Source: Wielerella bovis (GTDB lineage Bacteria; Pseudomonadota; Gammaproteobacteria; Burkholderiales; Neisseriaceae). Taken from it: 64,000 nt of DNA. Below, one piece after another: positions 43,124 to 56,173 of this stretch; positions within the stretch are counted from its first letter, which is position 1; every line of letters begins with the position of its first letter. The stretch covers positions 1,054,001 through 1,118,000 of the forward strand of contig NZ_CP092361.1 in NCBI RefSeq assembly GCF_022354465.1. Reading direction: 5' to 3'. The notes below the pieces were generated by a model. The model made no database searches, was not told the DNA's origin, and worked only from the letters and a program-made list of their open reading frames with translations. Both the position numbers and the translations under genes were made by a program.

Positions 43124-44173
43124 ATGAATCATCTTATCCAATCCATTTCCATTCCACACACCAATCGCACCATCGGCAGCGAAAAAGCATTAATTTCAGC
43201 ACAAGAAGCCGCAGGCAGCCTGAAAGTTGAATTATCATTTGGTTTTCCAGCACAACATTTAGCCGATGAAATCCGTGCTGAAATTGCCCAAGCCACAGGC
43301 AAAAATGTGGATTTGACTATTCGCACCAACATTGTTGCTCATAAAGTTCAAAACGGCATTGCCACTATTAAAGGCGTGAAAAATATTATCGCCGTTGCAT
43401 CGGGCAAAGGTGGCGTAGGCAAATCCACTACCACCGCCAATCTCGCCAGCGCAATGGCAAAAATGGGCGCACGCGTGGGCGTATTGGATGCAGATTTATA
43501 TGGTCCCAGCCAACCAACCATGCTTGGTGTGGCAAATAGGCAGCCTGAACAACGTGATAATCATTTTATTCCTGTAACAAATGCAGATGGTATTCAAGTG
43601 ATGTCCATTGGTTTTTTGGTTAATCCCGACCAAGCCGTTGTGTGGCGCGGACCGATGGTGTCGCAAGCCTTGCAACAGTTATTGTTTCAAAGCCAATGGG
43701 ATGATGTAGATTATTTGTTTGTGGATTTACCCCCAGGAACGGGTGATATACAACTGACTTTGTCGCAAAAAATTCCCGTAACAGGTGCGATTGTGGTTAC
43801 CACGCCGCAAGATATTGCGTTGATTGATGCACGCAAAGCCATTGATATGTTTGACAAAGTGAACATTGATATTATGGGTGTTTTAGAAAATATGTCGGTA
43901 CACATTTGCAGCAACTGCGGACATCACGAAGCCATTTTTGGCGTAGATGGTGGCAAAAATCTAGCAGAAAAATTGAACGTGCCATTATTGGGACAACTGC
44001 CGTTAAGTTTGCCTGTGCGCGAAGCAATGGACAAGGGCGCTGCAAGTGATTTGTTGAAACAAAATCCAAGTGTTGCCGACATTTACACACAAGCCGCGTT
44101 TGCCGTTGCTTTGGCGGTGGCAGATAAAGGGCGCGATTTCAGCAGTAAATTTCCGAAAATTGTGATTGAATAA
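43124..44173 (+). CDS. Mrp/ApbC-type iron-sulfur cluster carrier ATPase
   Basis: This P-loop ATPase carries [4Fe-4S] clusters to target apoproteins. The 349-residue product has an N-terminal MIP18-like domain, the deviant Walker A VASGKGGVGKSTTTANLA near 92-108, LDADLYGPSQPTMLG, the Walker B region VDLPPGTGDIQLT, and the cluster-binding CxxC in HICSNCGHHEAIFG. Uptake sequences are read as AAGSLKVE and NRQPEQRD. It converges with hisE across a hairpin. The NBP35/ApbC family role is well established; specific clients are unknown. Confidence 0.95.
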   Translation: MNHLIQSISIPHTNRTIGSEKALISAQEAAGSLKVELSFGFPAQHLADEIRAEIAQATGKNVDLTIRTNIVAHKVQNGIATIKGVKNIIAVASGKGGVGKSTTTANLASAMAKMGARVGVLDADLYGPSQPTMLGVANRQPEQRDNHFIPVTNADGIQVMSIGFLVNPDQAVVWRGPMVSQALQQLLFQSQWDDVDYLFVDLPPGTGDIQLTLSQKIPVTGAIVVTTPQDIALIDARKAIDMFDKVNIDIMGVLENMSVHICSNCGHHEAIFGVDGGKNLAEKLNVPLLGQLPLSLPVREAMDKGAASDLLKQNPSVADIYTQAAFAVALAVADKGRDFSSKFPKIVIE

Positions 44174-44176
44174 TGC

Positions 44177-44211
44177 AAAGGCAGCCTGAAAAAGTTTTCA
44201 GGCTGCCTTTT
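44177..44211. terminator. Uptake-sequence-pair hairpin between convergent genes
   Basis: AAAGGCAGCCTGAAAA and TTTTCAGGCTGCCTTTT form a tight stem shared by the mrp-type gene and hisE. Confidence 0.75.
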
Positions 44212-44216
44212 TATAC

Positions 44217-44534
44217 TTATTCTGCACGCGATGCTTTTTCCACTAAACCCGACAAACCTTGTCGCCGTGCCAATTCTTGTAACACATCTTCCACGCGCAA
44301 ACCATGATGTGTCAGCAAAATCATCGCGTGAAACCACAAATCCGCCACTTCATAAATCAAATGCTCACCACCGCCATCTTTGCTTGCCATCAACACTTCG
44401 CCCGCTTCTTCAATTACTTTTTTCAAGATTTTATCTTCGCCCTTGTGTAGTAATTGCGCGACATACGATTCTTCTGGATTCGCAGTTTTGCGCTGTTCCA
44501 ATACATTTTGAATTTCGCTTAAAATTTCCGACAT
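44217..44534 (-). CDS. hisE: Phosphoribosyl-ATP pyrophosphatase
   Basis: This enzyme performs the second step of histidine synthesis, hydrolysing PR-ATP to PR-AMP. The 105-residue product has the MazG-like helical fold with SYVAQLLHKGEDKILKKVIE, EEAGEVLMASKDGG and HLIYEVADLWFHAMILLTHH. It is a separate gene, not fused to hisI. The hisI gene lies 130 bp upstream on the same strand with an uptake sequence and a short repeat remnant between them. Together they form a creA-hisI-hisE unit. Confidence 0.96.
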   Translation of the reverse strand: MSEILSEIQNVLEQRKTANPEESYVAQLLHKGEDKILKKVIEEAGEVLMASKDGGGEHLIYEVADLWFHAMILLTHHGLRVEDVLQELARRQGLSGLVEKASRAE

Positions 44535-44664
44535 TGATTTATCCTTATTGTGTTAAATATATTTTCAGGCTGCCTGTAACTTGTCCTCTCCCACGCTGGT
44601 GGGGAAGGGATAGATTCGTGCTTATTTTAAAAAATTGTCGTGTACTGATGAGGCAGCCTGAAAA
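44535..44664. repeat. Repeat remnant between hisI and hisE
   Basis: It carries CCTCTCCCACGCTGGTGGGG, related to the GC-rich hairpins at 59270-59400, then AAATTGTCGTGTACTGATG, the right end of the R3 family. An uptake sequence follows. It appears to be a decayed composite of the same type as 59240-59431. Confidence 0.5.
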
Positions 44665-45066
44665 TCAAATATGCGTTTTACCATAAATCGCCATTTCATC
44701 TTTCAAAACCGCATCGCACACCACCCATTGTTCACCGTCCCACACACGATAAAAACAACTTTCGCGCCCCGTATGACACGCAATGCCACCCACTTGCTCA
44801 ATCAACATTATGACCGCATCACCATCACAATCCAAACGCAATTCATGGACTTTTTGCATATGTCCAGATTCTTCCCCTTTTTGCCATTGTTTTTGGCGCG
44901 AACGGCTGTAATAATGCGCCAAACCAGTTTCCACCGTTTGTTGTAATGCTTCAGCATTCATATATGCGACCATTAACACACGGTGCGTTTGCCAGTCTTG
45001 CGCAATGGCGCACACCAAACCATTTGCGTCCCACTTAATTGCATCAAGCAAAGTTGTATTCATCAT
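44665..45066 (-). CDS. hisI: Phosphoribosyl-AMP cyclohydrolase
   Basis: This zinc enzyme performs the third step of histidine synthesis, opening the adenine ring of PR-AMP. The 133-residue product shows [20 protein letters not shown], the metal site around [15 protein letters not shown] and the cysteine pair in [14 protein letters not shown]. Two adjacent ATG codons begin the frame; either may be used. It follows creA by 18 bp, so the two probably share a transcript, and hisE follows. Confidence 0.96.
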   Translation of the reverse strand: MMNTTLLDAIKWDANGLVCAIAQDWQTHRVLMVAYMNAEALQQTVETGLAHYYSRSRQKQWQKGEESGHMQKVHELRLDCDGDAVIMLIEQVGGIACHTGRESCFYRVWDGEQWVVCDAVLKDEMAIYGKTHI

Positions 45067-45084
45067 TCTCTCTTTTCAGGCTGC

Positions 45085-45630
45085 CTATTTATTTACTGAA
45101 ACTTCCACAATGCAGCCACCATGTATTTGTTTATTTGGCTGATTTTGCACTACTTGTGGATTGATAGCAGGTGCGCCAGCACAACTAAATGCACTCAAAG
45201 AATTTTTTGGCGAACCTTGCACAATCTTATCGCTATACACCAAATACGCAAACGCCTTACGCTTGGCATCATAATAACGCACGATTTGCAAACTCTTAAA
45301 TGCAAAACTTGCGTTACGTTTAAATACCTTACGTGGTTTAGCCACCGCATTTTCATTGTATTCCACCATTGGCGCAGTTTGCACACAAGAAACGCTGGCA
45401 TCGGACGCATCTTCTTCTAAATTAACTGTTTCTTTTAAGCCTCCTTTTTTTGCATAAGATAAAAAGCATGAGACACCACGCACATCTGGGTCATCAAATG
45501 CTTCCACTTCAATGCGGTCATTTTTACCCAACACATTGAATACGGTAGAAGCCTCGCCAATTTTATCTGTTTCCTTGCCACATGCTGCCAAACACAATGC
45601 AGCTGTTAGTACAAGCCATTTTTTCATCAT
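45085..45630 (-). CDS. creA: CreA-family lipoprotein
   Basis: This protein of the CreA family has conserved but poorly understood function. The 181-residue product opens with a lipoprotein signal ending ALCLAAC. It carries the family core RIEVEAFDDPDVRGVSCFLS, YAKKGGLKETVNLEEDASDA, FKRNASFAFKSLQIVRYYDA and VYSDKIVQGSPKNSLSA. The C-terminal extension has NKQIHGGCIVEVSVNK, longer than the E. coli protein. Tandem ATG codons follow an AAAGGAAAA site. It is the first gene of a likely creA-hisI-hisE unit. Confidence 0.93.
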   Translation of the reverse strand: MMKKWLVLTAALCLAACGKETDKIGEASTVFNVLGKNDRIEVEAFDDPDVRGVSCFLSYAKKGGLKETVNLEEDASDASVSCVQTAPMVEYNENAVAKPRKVFKRNASFAFKSLQIVRYYDAKRKAFAYLVYSDKIVQGSPKNSLSAFSCAGAPAINPQVVQNQPNKQIHGGCIVEVSVNK

Positions 45631-45823
45631 GCTTTTCCTTTCATTATAAAAATTGTGCCATTTTCAGGCTGCCTTATTGATGAGTATGGTACAAGATTTC
45701 CCAACAAAACGTATCAAATTTTACAAAGAAATATGTTTTCTAAATAGGCAGCCTGAAAATCACATACAAATGTACAAATTATTTTATAATAATGCCCTTT
45801 TTTCAGGCTGCCTATTTTGTTTT

Positions 45824-46390
45824 ATGAATCAAACTCCCACGCCCGATGCGCTGATTGAAGCTGCTTTGCTCACCCATACCGAACCTTTAAGTGAACGTGA
45901 AATGCGCGAATTATGCGACCCTCATTTATCGCAAGACAAATTGATTGACGTATTAAGCGCACTCAAATTACGTTGGCATAATCGTGCTCTACAACTGGTG
46001 CACAGCGCACAAGGCTGGCGGTTTCAAATTGCACCAAGCGCATTTGAACGATTAGGTAGTCTGCACGAACAGCGTACGCCTCGTTATTCACGTGCTGTTT
46101 TGGAAACTTTGGCGATTATTGCGTACCAACAACCCGTTACACGCGGTGATATTGAAGCCATTCGCGGTGTCAGCGTATCACAAAATGTCATACAGACGTT
46201 ACAAGAACGCGGCTGGATTGAAATTATTGGGCAGCGTGATACGATTGGTAAACCCGCATTATGGGCGACCACTAAGCAATTTTTAGCTGATTTGCAACTG
46301 GAAACACTCGCTGATTTGCCGCCGCTTACAGAATTGGGTGAATTGGTGTTACCTGAAACATTGACCATTTTACCAACTGATGATGAGTAA
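45824..46390 (+). CDS. scpB: Segregation and condensation protein B
   Basis: This is the winged-helix partner in the SMC-ScpA-ScpB condensin complex, required for chromosome compaction and segregation. The 188-residue product has LIEAALLTHTEPLSEREMRE at the N-terminus, TPRYSRAVLETLAIIAYQQP, the hallmark GDIEAIRGVSVSQNVIQTL and RGWIEIIGQRDTIGKPALWA. The ATG at 45824 gives the normal start; uptake sequences lie directly upstream. scpA is not adjacent. It converges with the acid phosphatase gene. Confidence 0.96.
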   Translation: MNQTPTPDALIEAALLTHTEPLSEREMRELCDPHLSQDKLIDVLSALKLRWHNRALQLVHSAQGWRFQIAPSAFERLGSLHEQRTPRYSRAVLETLAIIAYQQPVTRGDIEAIRGVSVSQNVIQTLQERGWIEIIGQRDTIGKPALWATTKQFLADLQLETLADLPPLTELGELVLPETLTILPTDDE

Positions 46391-46393
46391 AAT

Positions 46394-46436
46394 AAAGCAG
46401 CCTGAAAAGTATCCAAACTACTTTTCAGGCTGCTTT
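46394..46436. terminator. Uptake-sequence-pair hairpin between convergent genes
   Basis: AAAGCAGCCTGAAAAGTA and TACTTTTCAGGCTGCTTT form an 18-bp stem. The uptake sequences carry one variant base (AGCAGCC) on both sides, keeping the pairing. Confidence 0.75.
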
Positions 46437-46444
46437 ATTTCATT

Positions 46445-47362
<918 letters not shown>

Positions 47363-47366
47363 TTAT

Positions 47367-47515
47367 ATGCAACTAGAAACTAATAGCTGTGTAGCTATGC
47401 TGGACGTGATATTGATTTTGTAGATAAATTCAAAGTAGCAGCGACAGATAGTACATTACATAAAGAGTTGATAGTTCTGTATGATTTTATGCTAGTTAAA
47501 AATAAAGTAGTATAG
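47367..47515 (+). pseudogene. Decayed small coding remnant
   Basis: A strong AAAGGAG precedes ATG 47367, but that frame stops after 18 codons. A different frame over the same DNA reads GRDIDFVDKFKVAATDSTLH then KELIVLYDFMLVKNKVV to a TAG at 47515. This suggests a frameshifted remnant. No family is recognised. Confidence 0.3.
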
Positions 47516-47593
47516 CTAGTTTTCTTATGTACTTAGTTTATTGTACACAGCGGTTGCTGTTGCCTTATCTTAATTTTAATTTGAAACGACTAT
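47495..47593. repeat. Decayed Correia-like element, copy G
   Basis: The right end AATTTGAAACGACTAT and core traces (CTTATGTACTTAG, TGTACACAGCGGTTGCTGTT) are clear. The left terminus is lost into the coding remnant. Confidence 0.55.
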
Positions 47594-47861
47594 GATATAA
47601 GCCGTAAAAATAAATAATAAAAGATTTTTTAAAATTAAAATTCTTAATTTTTCTTAATTTTGAAATAAAGTTTTTTAAATAAGTTCATAAATAATTTATT
47701 TACAGGCGATGATAATTTTACTACACAATATAATTGTTAAATATTGTATTTATTTGTTAAGTACTACACAAATTACGAGAATATTGTTAAAATATGCAAA
47801 TATTGTAATTGAGTAAAATTTTTATAACGAGACGATAATTGTCTCCCAATATTTTTAATAG

Positions 47862-49208
<1,347 letters not shown>

Positions 49209-49233
49209 TTAATGCATTGATTTAAAAAATAGG

Positions 49234-49272
49234 AAATCCCCTGTTTTCATGATGAAAATAGGGGATTTTTTA
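49234..49272 (+). terminator. Intrinsic terminator of gdhA
   Basis: AAATCCCCTGTTTTCAT and ATGAAAATAGGGGATTT form a long stem followed by TTT. It lies 25 bp beyond the gdhA stop and does not use uptake sequences. Confidence 0.9.
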
Positions 49273-49296
49273 GTTTCAGGCTGCCTTATTTGATGA

Positions 49297-51420
49297 TTAT
49301 TCTTCAATAGAAGCAGTTTGTTGTTCAGGCTGTGGCAACAATGCTTTCATAGACAAACGCACACGACCACGCTCATCTACTTCCAATGCTTTCACTTGCA
49401 CGGTTTGACCGACTTGCAAATAATCGCTCACATTGCGTACACGTTCATGCGCAATTTGGCTGATATGCACCAAGCCATCTTTGCCTGGCATAATGGTTAC
49501 AATCGCGCCAACATTGTTGTCCAGCAATTTAATCACTTGACCTTCGTACACTTTACCCACTTCCACTTCGGCAGTAATCATTTCAATGCGTGCTTTTGCT
49601 GCTTCGCCTGCTTCGGCGGTAGTAGCCGCAATGGTTACTGTGCCATCTTCGGCAATATTAATTTCTGTACCTGTTTCCGCAGTGATGCCGCGAATGGTTT
49701 CACCGCCTTTGCCAATCACTTCGCGGATTTTATCGGGGTTGATTTTCATCGTGTACAAACGTGGCGCGTGTTGCGACAATTCTTGTGGGCCCGCAACGGC
49801 TTCCTGCATTTGCGCCAAAATGTGCAAACGTGCTTCTTTGGCTTGAATCAAGGCTACCTGCATGATTTCTTTGGTAATGCCTTGAATTTTAATGTCCATT
49901 TGCAAAGCGGTTACGCCTCCGGTCGTACCTGCTACTTTGAAATCCATGTCGCCCAAATGGTCTTCATCGCCCAAAATATCGGTCAATACGGCAAATTTAT
50001 TGTCTTCCAAAATCAAGCCCATGGCGATGCCTGCAACGTGCGCTTTCAAAGGCACACCTGCCGACAACAAGCTCAAACAACCGCCACACACGCTCGCCAT
50101 AGATGACGAACCGTTGGATTCGGTAATCTCGGAAACCACGCGCATGGTGTAGCTGAAATCTTCGGGTTTGGGCAATACGGCTACCAAAGCGCGTTTTGCC
50201 AAGCGACCATGACCGATTTCACGGCGTTTCGGTGCGCCCACGCGACCCACTTCGCCCGTAGAATACGGTGGGAAATTGTAGTGCAACATAAAGCGGTCGG
50301 TGTATTCGCCGCTCAATGCGTCAATGATTTGCTCATCACGCGCCGTACCCAAAGTTGCTACCGCCAAGGCTTGCGTTTCGCCGCGTGTGAACAATGCTGA
50401 ACCGTGTGTGCGTGGCAAAACATTGGTTTGAATGTTCAATGGGCGCACGGTGCGCGTATCACGACCGTCAATGCGTGGCTGACCTGCCAAGATTTGACCG
50501 CGTACCACGTCCGCTTCCAACTGTTTGAAAATGCCCTTGATTTCGTTTTTGGCGAGCGTGTCGGTTTCTTCGTTAATCAAAGCGGCTTCAACGGCTGCCC
50601 ATGCTTCGTCCAATTTCGCCACACGCGCTTGTTTTTGGCGGATTTTGAAAGCTTCGGCAATCAGGCTGCCTGAAATGTCTTTCACTTTGGCGATTAAATC
50701 GGTGTTTGGTTCAGGGGCTTTCCAATCCCAAACTTCGGGGTTCACTTCGGCAGCAAATTCGTTAATGGCGCGAATCACAGTTTGCATTTGTTCATGACCG
50801 TACACCACCGCACCCAACATCACGTCTTCGGGCAAGATGTCGGCTTCGGATTCCACCATCAACACGGCTTGCGCGGTACCTGCCACCACCAAATCCAATT
50901 GTGAAGTGCGCAATTCGGTTTTGCTTGGATTCAACAAATATTGACCATTGGCATAACCGACACGCGCTGCGCCGATTGGACCTGCAAACGGTACGCCGCT
51001 CAACACCAAAGCGGCAGATGCGCCAATCATGGCAGGAATATCGCTGTCAATTTCAGGGTCGCATGAAACTACCATGGCAACAATTTGCACATCATGGTAG
51101 AAACCTTCGGGAAACAATGGGCGAATAGGGCGGTCAATCAAGCGGCTGGTCAAAATTTCTTTTTCGCTTTGTTTGCCTTCACGTTTGAAAAAGCCACCCG
51201 GAATGCGACCTGCGGCATAAGTACGTTCAAAATAATCCACTGTTAATGGGAAAAAGTCTTGCCCTTCTTTAACTTCTTTATTAGTGGTAACGGCAACGAA
51301 AACAACGGTATCGCCCATAGAAACTTTAACCGCACCTGCCGCTTGGCGTGCCATTTCGCCTGTTTCTAGTGTTACAGTGTGATTGCCGTATTGGAAAGAT
51401 TTAATGTGTTTGTTGAACAT
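49297..51420 (-). CDS. pnp: Polyribonucleotide nucleotidyltransferase (PNPase)
   Basis: This trimeric 3'-5' phosphorolytic exoribonuclease degrades mRNA and can join a degradosome. The 707-residue product has two RNase PH domains, with [11 protein letters not shown] and SRLIDR in the first and [20 protein letters not shown], with its catalytic aspartates, in the second. A KH domain ([20 protein letters not shown]) and S1 domain ([20 protein letters not shown]) follow. The messenger leader contains uptake sequences. rpsO, its common neighbour, is not adjacent. Confidence 0.98.
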   Translation of the reverse strand: MFNKHIKSFQYGNHTVTLETGEMARQAAGAVKVSMGDTVVFVAVTTNKEVKEGQDFFPLTVDYFERTYAAGRIPGGFFKREGKQSEKEILTSRLIDRPIRPLFPEGFYHDVQIVAMVVSCDPEIDSDIPAMIGASAALVLSGVPFAGPIGAARVGYANGQYLLNPSKTELRTSQLDLVVAGTAQAVLMVESEADILPEDVMLGAVVYGHEQMQTVIRAINEFAAEVNPEVWDWKAPEPNTDLIAKVKDISGSLIAEAFKIRQKQARVAKLDEAWAAVEAALINEETDTLAKNEIKGIFKQLEADVVRGQILAGQPRIDGRDTRTVRPLNIQTNVLPRTHGSALFTRGETQALAVATLGTARDEQIIDALSGEYTDRFMLHYNFPPYSTGEVGRVGAPKRREIGHGRLAKRALVAVLPKPEDFSYTMRVVSEITESNGSSSMASVCGGCLSLLSAGVPLKAHVAGIAMGLILEDNKFAVLTDILGDEDHLGDMDFKVAGTTGGVTALQMDIKIQGITKEIMQVALIQAKEARLHILAQMQEAVAGPQELSQHAPRLYTMKINPDKIREVIGKGGETIRGITAETGTEINIAEDGTVTIAATTAEAGEAAKARIEMITAEVEVGKVYEGQVIKLLDNNVGAIVTIMPGKDGLVHISQIAHERVRNVSDYLQVGQTVQVKALEVDERGRVRLSMKALLPQPEQQTASIEE

Positions 51421-51766
51421 TATGTGTCCTTAATAAAAGTAGATAAATGTTCGCGCACTAAAACACTATTGATGCACACTTTTTGCCAATGTGCATGGGT
51501 AGTATTTCAGGCTGCGAACGAGTTAAAAAACGATTGGATTTTAACATGAAATTGTGTTTTCAGGCAGCCTGAAAATAGGGTAAATCTTTTTTTCAGGCTG
51601 CTTTGGTGATTTTGATGATTAAACTAGGGTAGGGCGGTGAACAACAGTTTATTTTGGTCTTTATTTTGCTATATGTTTTCAGGCTGCCTGAAAGGTGTTT
51701 CTAATCAAGCCGCAGTCTGCTAAAATCCGCGTTTACGTTTTTCAATTATTAAATAAGGAAAATAAA
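51421..51766. other. Divergent region between pnp and yajC
   Basis: A 346-bp gap holding three or four uptake sequences and no gene. The yajC ribosome site AAGGAA lies at its right end. PNPase leaders in relatives contain RNase III hairpins; here the opposed uptake sequences (about 51557-51603) may form a stem. Confidence 0.5.
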
Positions 51767-52075
51767 ATGAATGATGCTACACAACCTAATCCATGGCTGG
51801 GTATGTTGCCTTGGCTTGCTGTTTTTGCGGTAATGTATTTTATTATGATTCGTCCGCAACAAAAACGCGAAAAACAACGTCAAGCCATGATTAGTACTTT
51901 GAAAAAAGGCGACCGTGTTTTACTGTCATCTGGTTTTTATGGTCGCGTGGTTAAAACGGGCGAACATATTTTTTCTATTGAATTGGGCAAAGGTTTTGTA
52001 GTGGAAGTGGAACGTAATGCTATTTTGTCTAAAGCAGAAGTTCCTGCTGAAAACACACAAGTTTCTGCCGAATAA
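51767..52075 (+). CDS. yajC: Preprotein translocase accessory subunit YajC
   Basis: This small inner-membrane protein is part of the SecDF-YajC complex that assists SecYEG export. The 102-residue product has a single transmembrane segment (LPWLAVFAVMYFIMI) and then RPQQKREKQRQAMISTLKKG, DRVLLSSGFYGRVVK and a C-terminal acidic tail. The ATG at 51767 with AAGGAA gives the family length. It is the first gene of yajC-secD-secF. An uptake-sequence hairpin separates it from secD and may modulate readthrough. tgt is not upstream. Confidence 0.96.
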   Translation: MNDATQPNPWLGMLPWLAVFAVMYFIMIRPQQKREKQRQAMISTLKKGDRVLLSSGFYGRVVKTGEHIFSIELGKGFVVEVERNAILSKAEVPAENTQVSAE

Positions 52076-52076
52076 T

Positions 52077-52117
52077 TTTTCAGGCTGCCTTATCTATCAA
52101 AAAGGCAGCCTGAAAAC
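52077..52117. terminator. Uptake-sequence-pair hairpin between yajC and secD
   Basis: TTTCAGGCTGCCTT and AAGGCAGCCTGAAA with an eleven-base loop lie inside an operon that is normally co-transcribed. It may act as an attenuator. Confidence 0.5.
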
Positions 52118-52152
52118 CGATTTTTATCTTCCAAACAAAGGTTTGATTTGAA

Positions 52153-54012
52153 ATGAACCGTTATCCTCTTTGGAAAAATTTGCTGATTATTTTTACCATT
52201 ATTGTGGCGATTATTTATACATTGCCCAACTTATATGGTGTTACCCCAGCAATTCAAATTTCCACTAATCGTCAGTCGCTGGTGATTAATGAAGCAACTG
52301 AAAAAACTGTAACTGAGGCGCTGCAAAAAGCAAATATTGCTCATGATGGTATGTTTTTTGCAGGAGGCAGCCTGAAAGTTCGTGTTAGTGATGCCAACAA
52401 AATTTCGGCGCGTGATGCGATTGATAACGCATTGGGCGAAGGTTATATTGTGGCACAAAACCAAATTGCAGATAGCCCAGAATGGCTGGAAAAAATTGGT
52501 GCGAAACCGATGTTTTTGGGTTTGGACTTGCGTGGCGGTGTGCATTTTACAATGCAAGTGGATATGAAAGCGGCTTTGGAAAAAACGCTTGACCGTTATG
52601 CAGGTGATGTGCGCCGTCAATTACGTAGTTTAGGCATTCGTTCTGGCACAATTCGTAAAACAGCTGATAGTTTGGTCATTCCGTTCCAAGATGCGGCTGA
52701 TTTGCAAAAAGCGTATCCTGAATTACAAAAATTGTTGGAAGGTGCAACATTGAGTACTGAAGACAATAATGTAACTATTACGCTGCCTGAAACTTTGTTG
52801 CAACAAATTCGTACTGATGCGGTTAAACAAAATATTACGACATTGCACAATCGTGTGAATGAATTGGGGACTTCTGAACCTGTGATTCAACAAGCAGGTG
52901 CAGATCGTATTGTGGTGCAGTTACCAGGTATGACCGATACTGCCAAAGCCAAAGATATTATTGGGCGCACGGCAACATTGGAAGTTCGCATGGTGAGTAT
53001 GGATGCGACTCAGTTTGCACAAGCGCAAGCAGGGAATGTTCCCGCTGGCTATGAATTGCTGAAAGACAAAGAAGGTCATTCTTATTTGGTCAGTAAACAA
53101 GTGGAATTGACGGGCGATAATATTAACTCGGCGCAAGCAGGTTTTGAGCCACAAACTAATCGTCCTGCTGTGAATTTGGCATTAGATGGTGCGGGTAGTT
53201 CTATTTTTGCGGATTTGACTGCTGCCAATAAAGGCAAAATCATGGCGATGATTTTGATTGACCAAGGGAAGTCTGAAGTCATTACTGCGCCGCGTATCAA
53301 CGATACCATTACAGGGGGACGTGTCCAAATTACAGGTATGCAAGGTACGGCAGAAGCCAATGATGTTGCGTTATTGTTACGCGCAGGTTCGCTGGCTGCA
53401 CCAATGGAAATTGTGGAAGAACGTACGATTGGCCCATCTTTGGGTGCGGAAAACATCGCTAAAGGTATCAATTCAACTGTATGGGGCTTTGTGGTCGTTG
53501 CTGTATTTATGATGATTTATTATCGTCTATTTGGTGTTTTTTCAACGATTGCATTAGCATGCAATTTGCTGTTTTTATTCTCTATTTTGTCAGCATTGCA
53601 AGCCACTTTAACTTTGCCAGGGATTGCCGCAATGGCTTTGACTTTGGGTATGGCGATTGATGCTAACGTATTGATTAATGAGCGTATTCGTGATGAATTA
53701 CGCGAAGGCAAAAAAGCACAAGTGGCGATTAAAGAAGGTTATGACCATGCGTGGAATACCATTTTGGATTCCAACTTAACCTCGTTAATTGCTGGTGCAG
53801 CATTGTTAATTTTCGGTTCTGGGCCAGTGCGAGGTTTTGCGATTGTGCATTGCTTGGGTATTATCACGTCTATTTACTCATCGGTGGTGGTATCGCGCAT
53901 GATGGCAAACTGGTGGTATGGTCGTCGCCGTAAATTGCAACACTTGTCTATTGGTATTCGCGTGCCAGCTGTAGTTGATGCGCCCGAAACGCTGCCATCT
54001 GTGAAGGAGTAA
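52153..54012 (+). CDS. secD: Protein translocase subunit SecD
   Basis: This proton-driven RND-like inner-membrane protein pulls exported proteins through SecYEG. The 619-residue product has the first helix (NLLIIFTIIVAIIYTLPNLY), a large periplasmic domain starting at about residue 30, the signature FLGLDLRGGVHFTMQVD, and five further helices from about 460, including GIAAMALTLGMAIDANVLIN with the conserved Asp. It ends CLGIITSIYSSVVVSRMM and a basic tail. An uptake sequence is read as GGSLKVR near residue 70. secF follows after three bases. Confidence 0.98.
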   Translation: MNRYPLWKNLLIIFTIIVAIIYTLPNLYGVTPAIQISTNRQSLVINEATEKTVTEALQKANIAHDGMFFAGGSLKVRVSDANKISARDAIDNALGEGYIVAQNQIADSPEWLEKIGAKPMFLGLDLRGGVHFTMQVDMKAALEKTLDRYAGDVRRQLRSLGIRSGTIRKTADSLVIPFQDAADLQKAYPELQKLLEGATLSTEDNNVTITLPETLLQQIRTDAVKQNITTLHNRVNELGTSEPVIQQAGADRIVVQLPGMTDTAKAKDIIGRTATLEVRMVSMDATQFAQAQAGNVPAGYELLKDKEGHSYLVSKQVELTGDNINSAQAGFEPQTNRPAVNLALDGAGSSIFADLTAANKGKIMAMILIDQGKSEVITAPRINDTITGGRVQITGMQGTAEANDVALLLRAGSLAAPMEIVEERTIGPSLGAENIAKGINSTVWGFVVVAVFMMIYYRLFGVFSTIALACNLLFLFSILSALQATLTLPGIAAMALTLGMAIDANVLINERIRDELREGKKAQVAIKEGYDHAWNTILDSNLTSLIAGAALLIFGSGPVRGFAIVHCLGIITSIYSSVVVSRMMANWWYGRRRKLQHLSIGIRVPAVVDAPETLPSVKE

Positions 54013-54015
54013 AAT

Positions 54016-54957
54016 ATGGAACTATTTCATTTTAAACGAGATATTCCGTTTATGAGCTATGGTAAGCTCACTACGGCGATTTCTTTAATAACTTTCATTT
54101 TGGCAGTAGTATTTTTATTAACGCGCGGCTTGAATCTGTCGGTAGAATTTACGGGCGGTACCTTAATGGAAGTGGAATATTCACAACAACAAGGTGCGGA
54201 TTTAAATCAAGTGCGCCATAGCCTAGACAGTTTGGGTATGGGCGAAATTCAAGTACAGGCATTGGGTACAAATAAGCATATTATGATTCGCTTGCCTAAT
54301 ACTGAAAATTTATCATCTGCCCAGTTGTCTAATAAGGTAATGGATATACTGAAAAAAGAACGTAGTGATGTGTCTTTGCGTCAAGTGGAATTTATTGGAC
54401 CTGCGGTGGGCGATGAATTGGTCAGCAATGGTTTAACTGCACTGGTTGTGGTGATTTTAGGCATTATTGCTTATTTGGCGATGCGTTTTGAATGGCGATT
54501 TGCCATATCTGCCATTATTGCCAATGCGCATGATATTGTGATTATTCTTGGCTGTTTTGCCTTTTTTCAATGGGAATTTTCGCTGACTGTATTAGCTGGT
54601 GTGTTGGCGATTTTGGGATATTCCGTGAATGAATCGGTGGTAGTGTTTGACCGTATTCGTGAGAATTTCCGCAAAGGGTCAATGCGAAACAAATCAGTGA
54701 ATGAAGTTATTGATAATGCCATTACTGCCACAATGGGTCGTACGGTGATTACACACGGTTCTACGGAGGCTATGGTTATTTCCATGCTGATATTTGGTGG
54801 GGCAGCGTTGAAAGGCTTTGCAACCGCGCTGACGATTGGGATTGTGTTTGGCATTTATTCTTCTATTTTGGTGGCAAGTCCTTTGCTATTGATGTTAGGT
54901 TTGAATCGCAGTAATGTGGTTAAACAAGAATCTGAAAAAGAAGAAATTGTGGTATAA
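54016..54957 (+). CDS. secF: Protein translocase subunit SecF
   Basis: This is the partner of SecD in the SecDF export motor. The 313-residue product has the N-terminal helix (LTTAISLITFILAVVFLLTR), VEFTGGTLMEVEY, and a C-terminal RND half with AIIANAHDIVIILGCFAFFQ, GYSVNESVVVFDRIRENFRK and GGAALKGFATALTIGIVFGI. An AAGGAG overlaps the secD end, and the ATG is three bases after the secD stop, so the two are coupled. A long uptake-sequence hairpin follows and separates it from the convergent trxB. Confidence 0.98.
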   Translation: MELFHFKRDIPFMSYGKLTTAISLITFILAVVFLLTRGLNLSVEFTGGTLMEVEYSQQQGADLNQVRHSLDSLGMGEIQVQALGTNKHIMIRLPNTENLSSAQLSNKVMDILKKERSDVSLRQVEFIGPAVGDELVSNGLTALVVVILGIIAYLAMRFEWRFAISAIIANAHDIVIILGCFAFFQWEFSLTVLAGVLAILGYSVNESVVVFDRIRENFRKGSMRNKSVNEVIDNAITATMGRTVITHGSTEAMVISMLIFGGAALKGFATALTIGIVFGIYSSILVASPLLLMLGLNRSNVVKQESEKEEIVV

Positions 54958-54973
54958 ATTAAATATAATCCAT

Positions 54974-55018
54974 GAAAAAAGGCAGCCTGAAAAATATTTT
55001 TTCAGGCTGCCTTTTTTC
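54974..55018. terminator. Uptake-sequence-pair hairpin between secF and trxB
   Basis: GAAAAAAGGCAGCCTGAAAA and TTTTCAGGCTGCCTTTTTTC form a 20-bp stem with A and T runs at the outer edges, so it works as a bidirectional terminator. Confidence 0.85.
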
Positions 55019-55073
55019 ATAGTTGTCAAAAATAGAAATAACACTGTACTATTTTTTAGCCAGCTATATCCAG

Positions 55074-56087
<1,014 letters not shown>

Positions 56088-56173
56088 CTATAGTGGATTA
56101 GGTTTAACAGAATGGGGCAGCAAATTATTTCAGGTACAAAACTTTGCAAAACCTATTCAGTCTGCTTGAAGTT

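Noticed and set aside
49318-50106. Open frame of 262 codons antisense to pnp
   Set aside because: PNPase occupies the other strand with all domains intact; the antisense product is His/Phe/Cys-rich and matches nothing.
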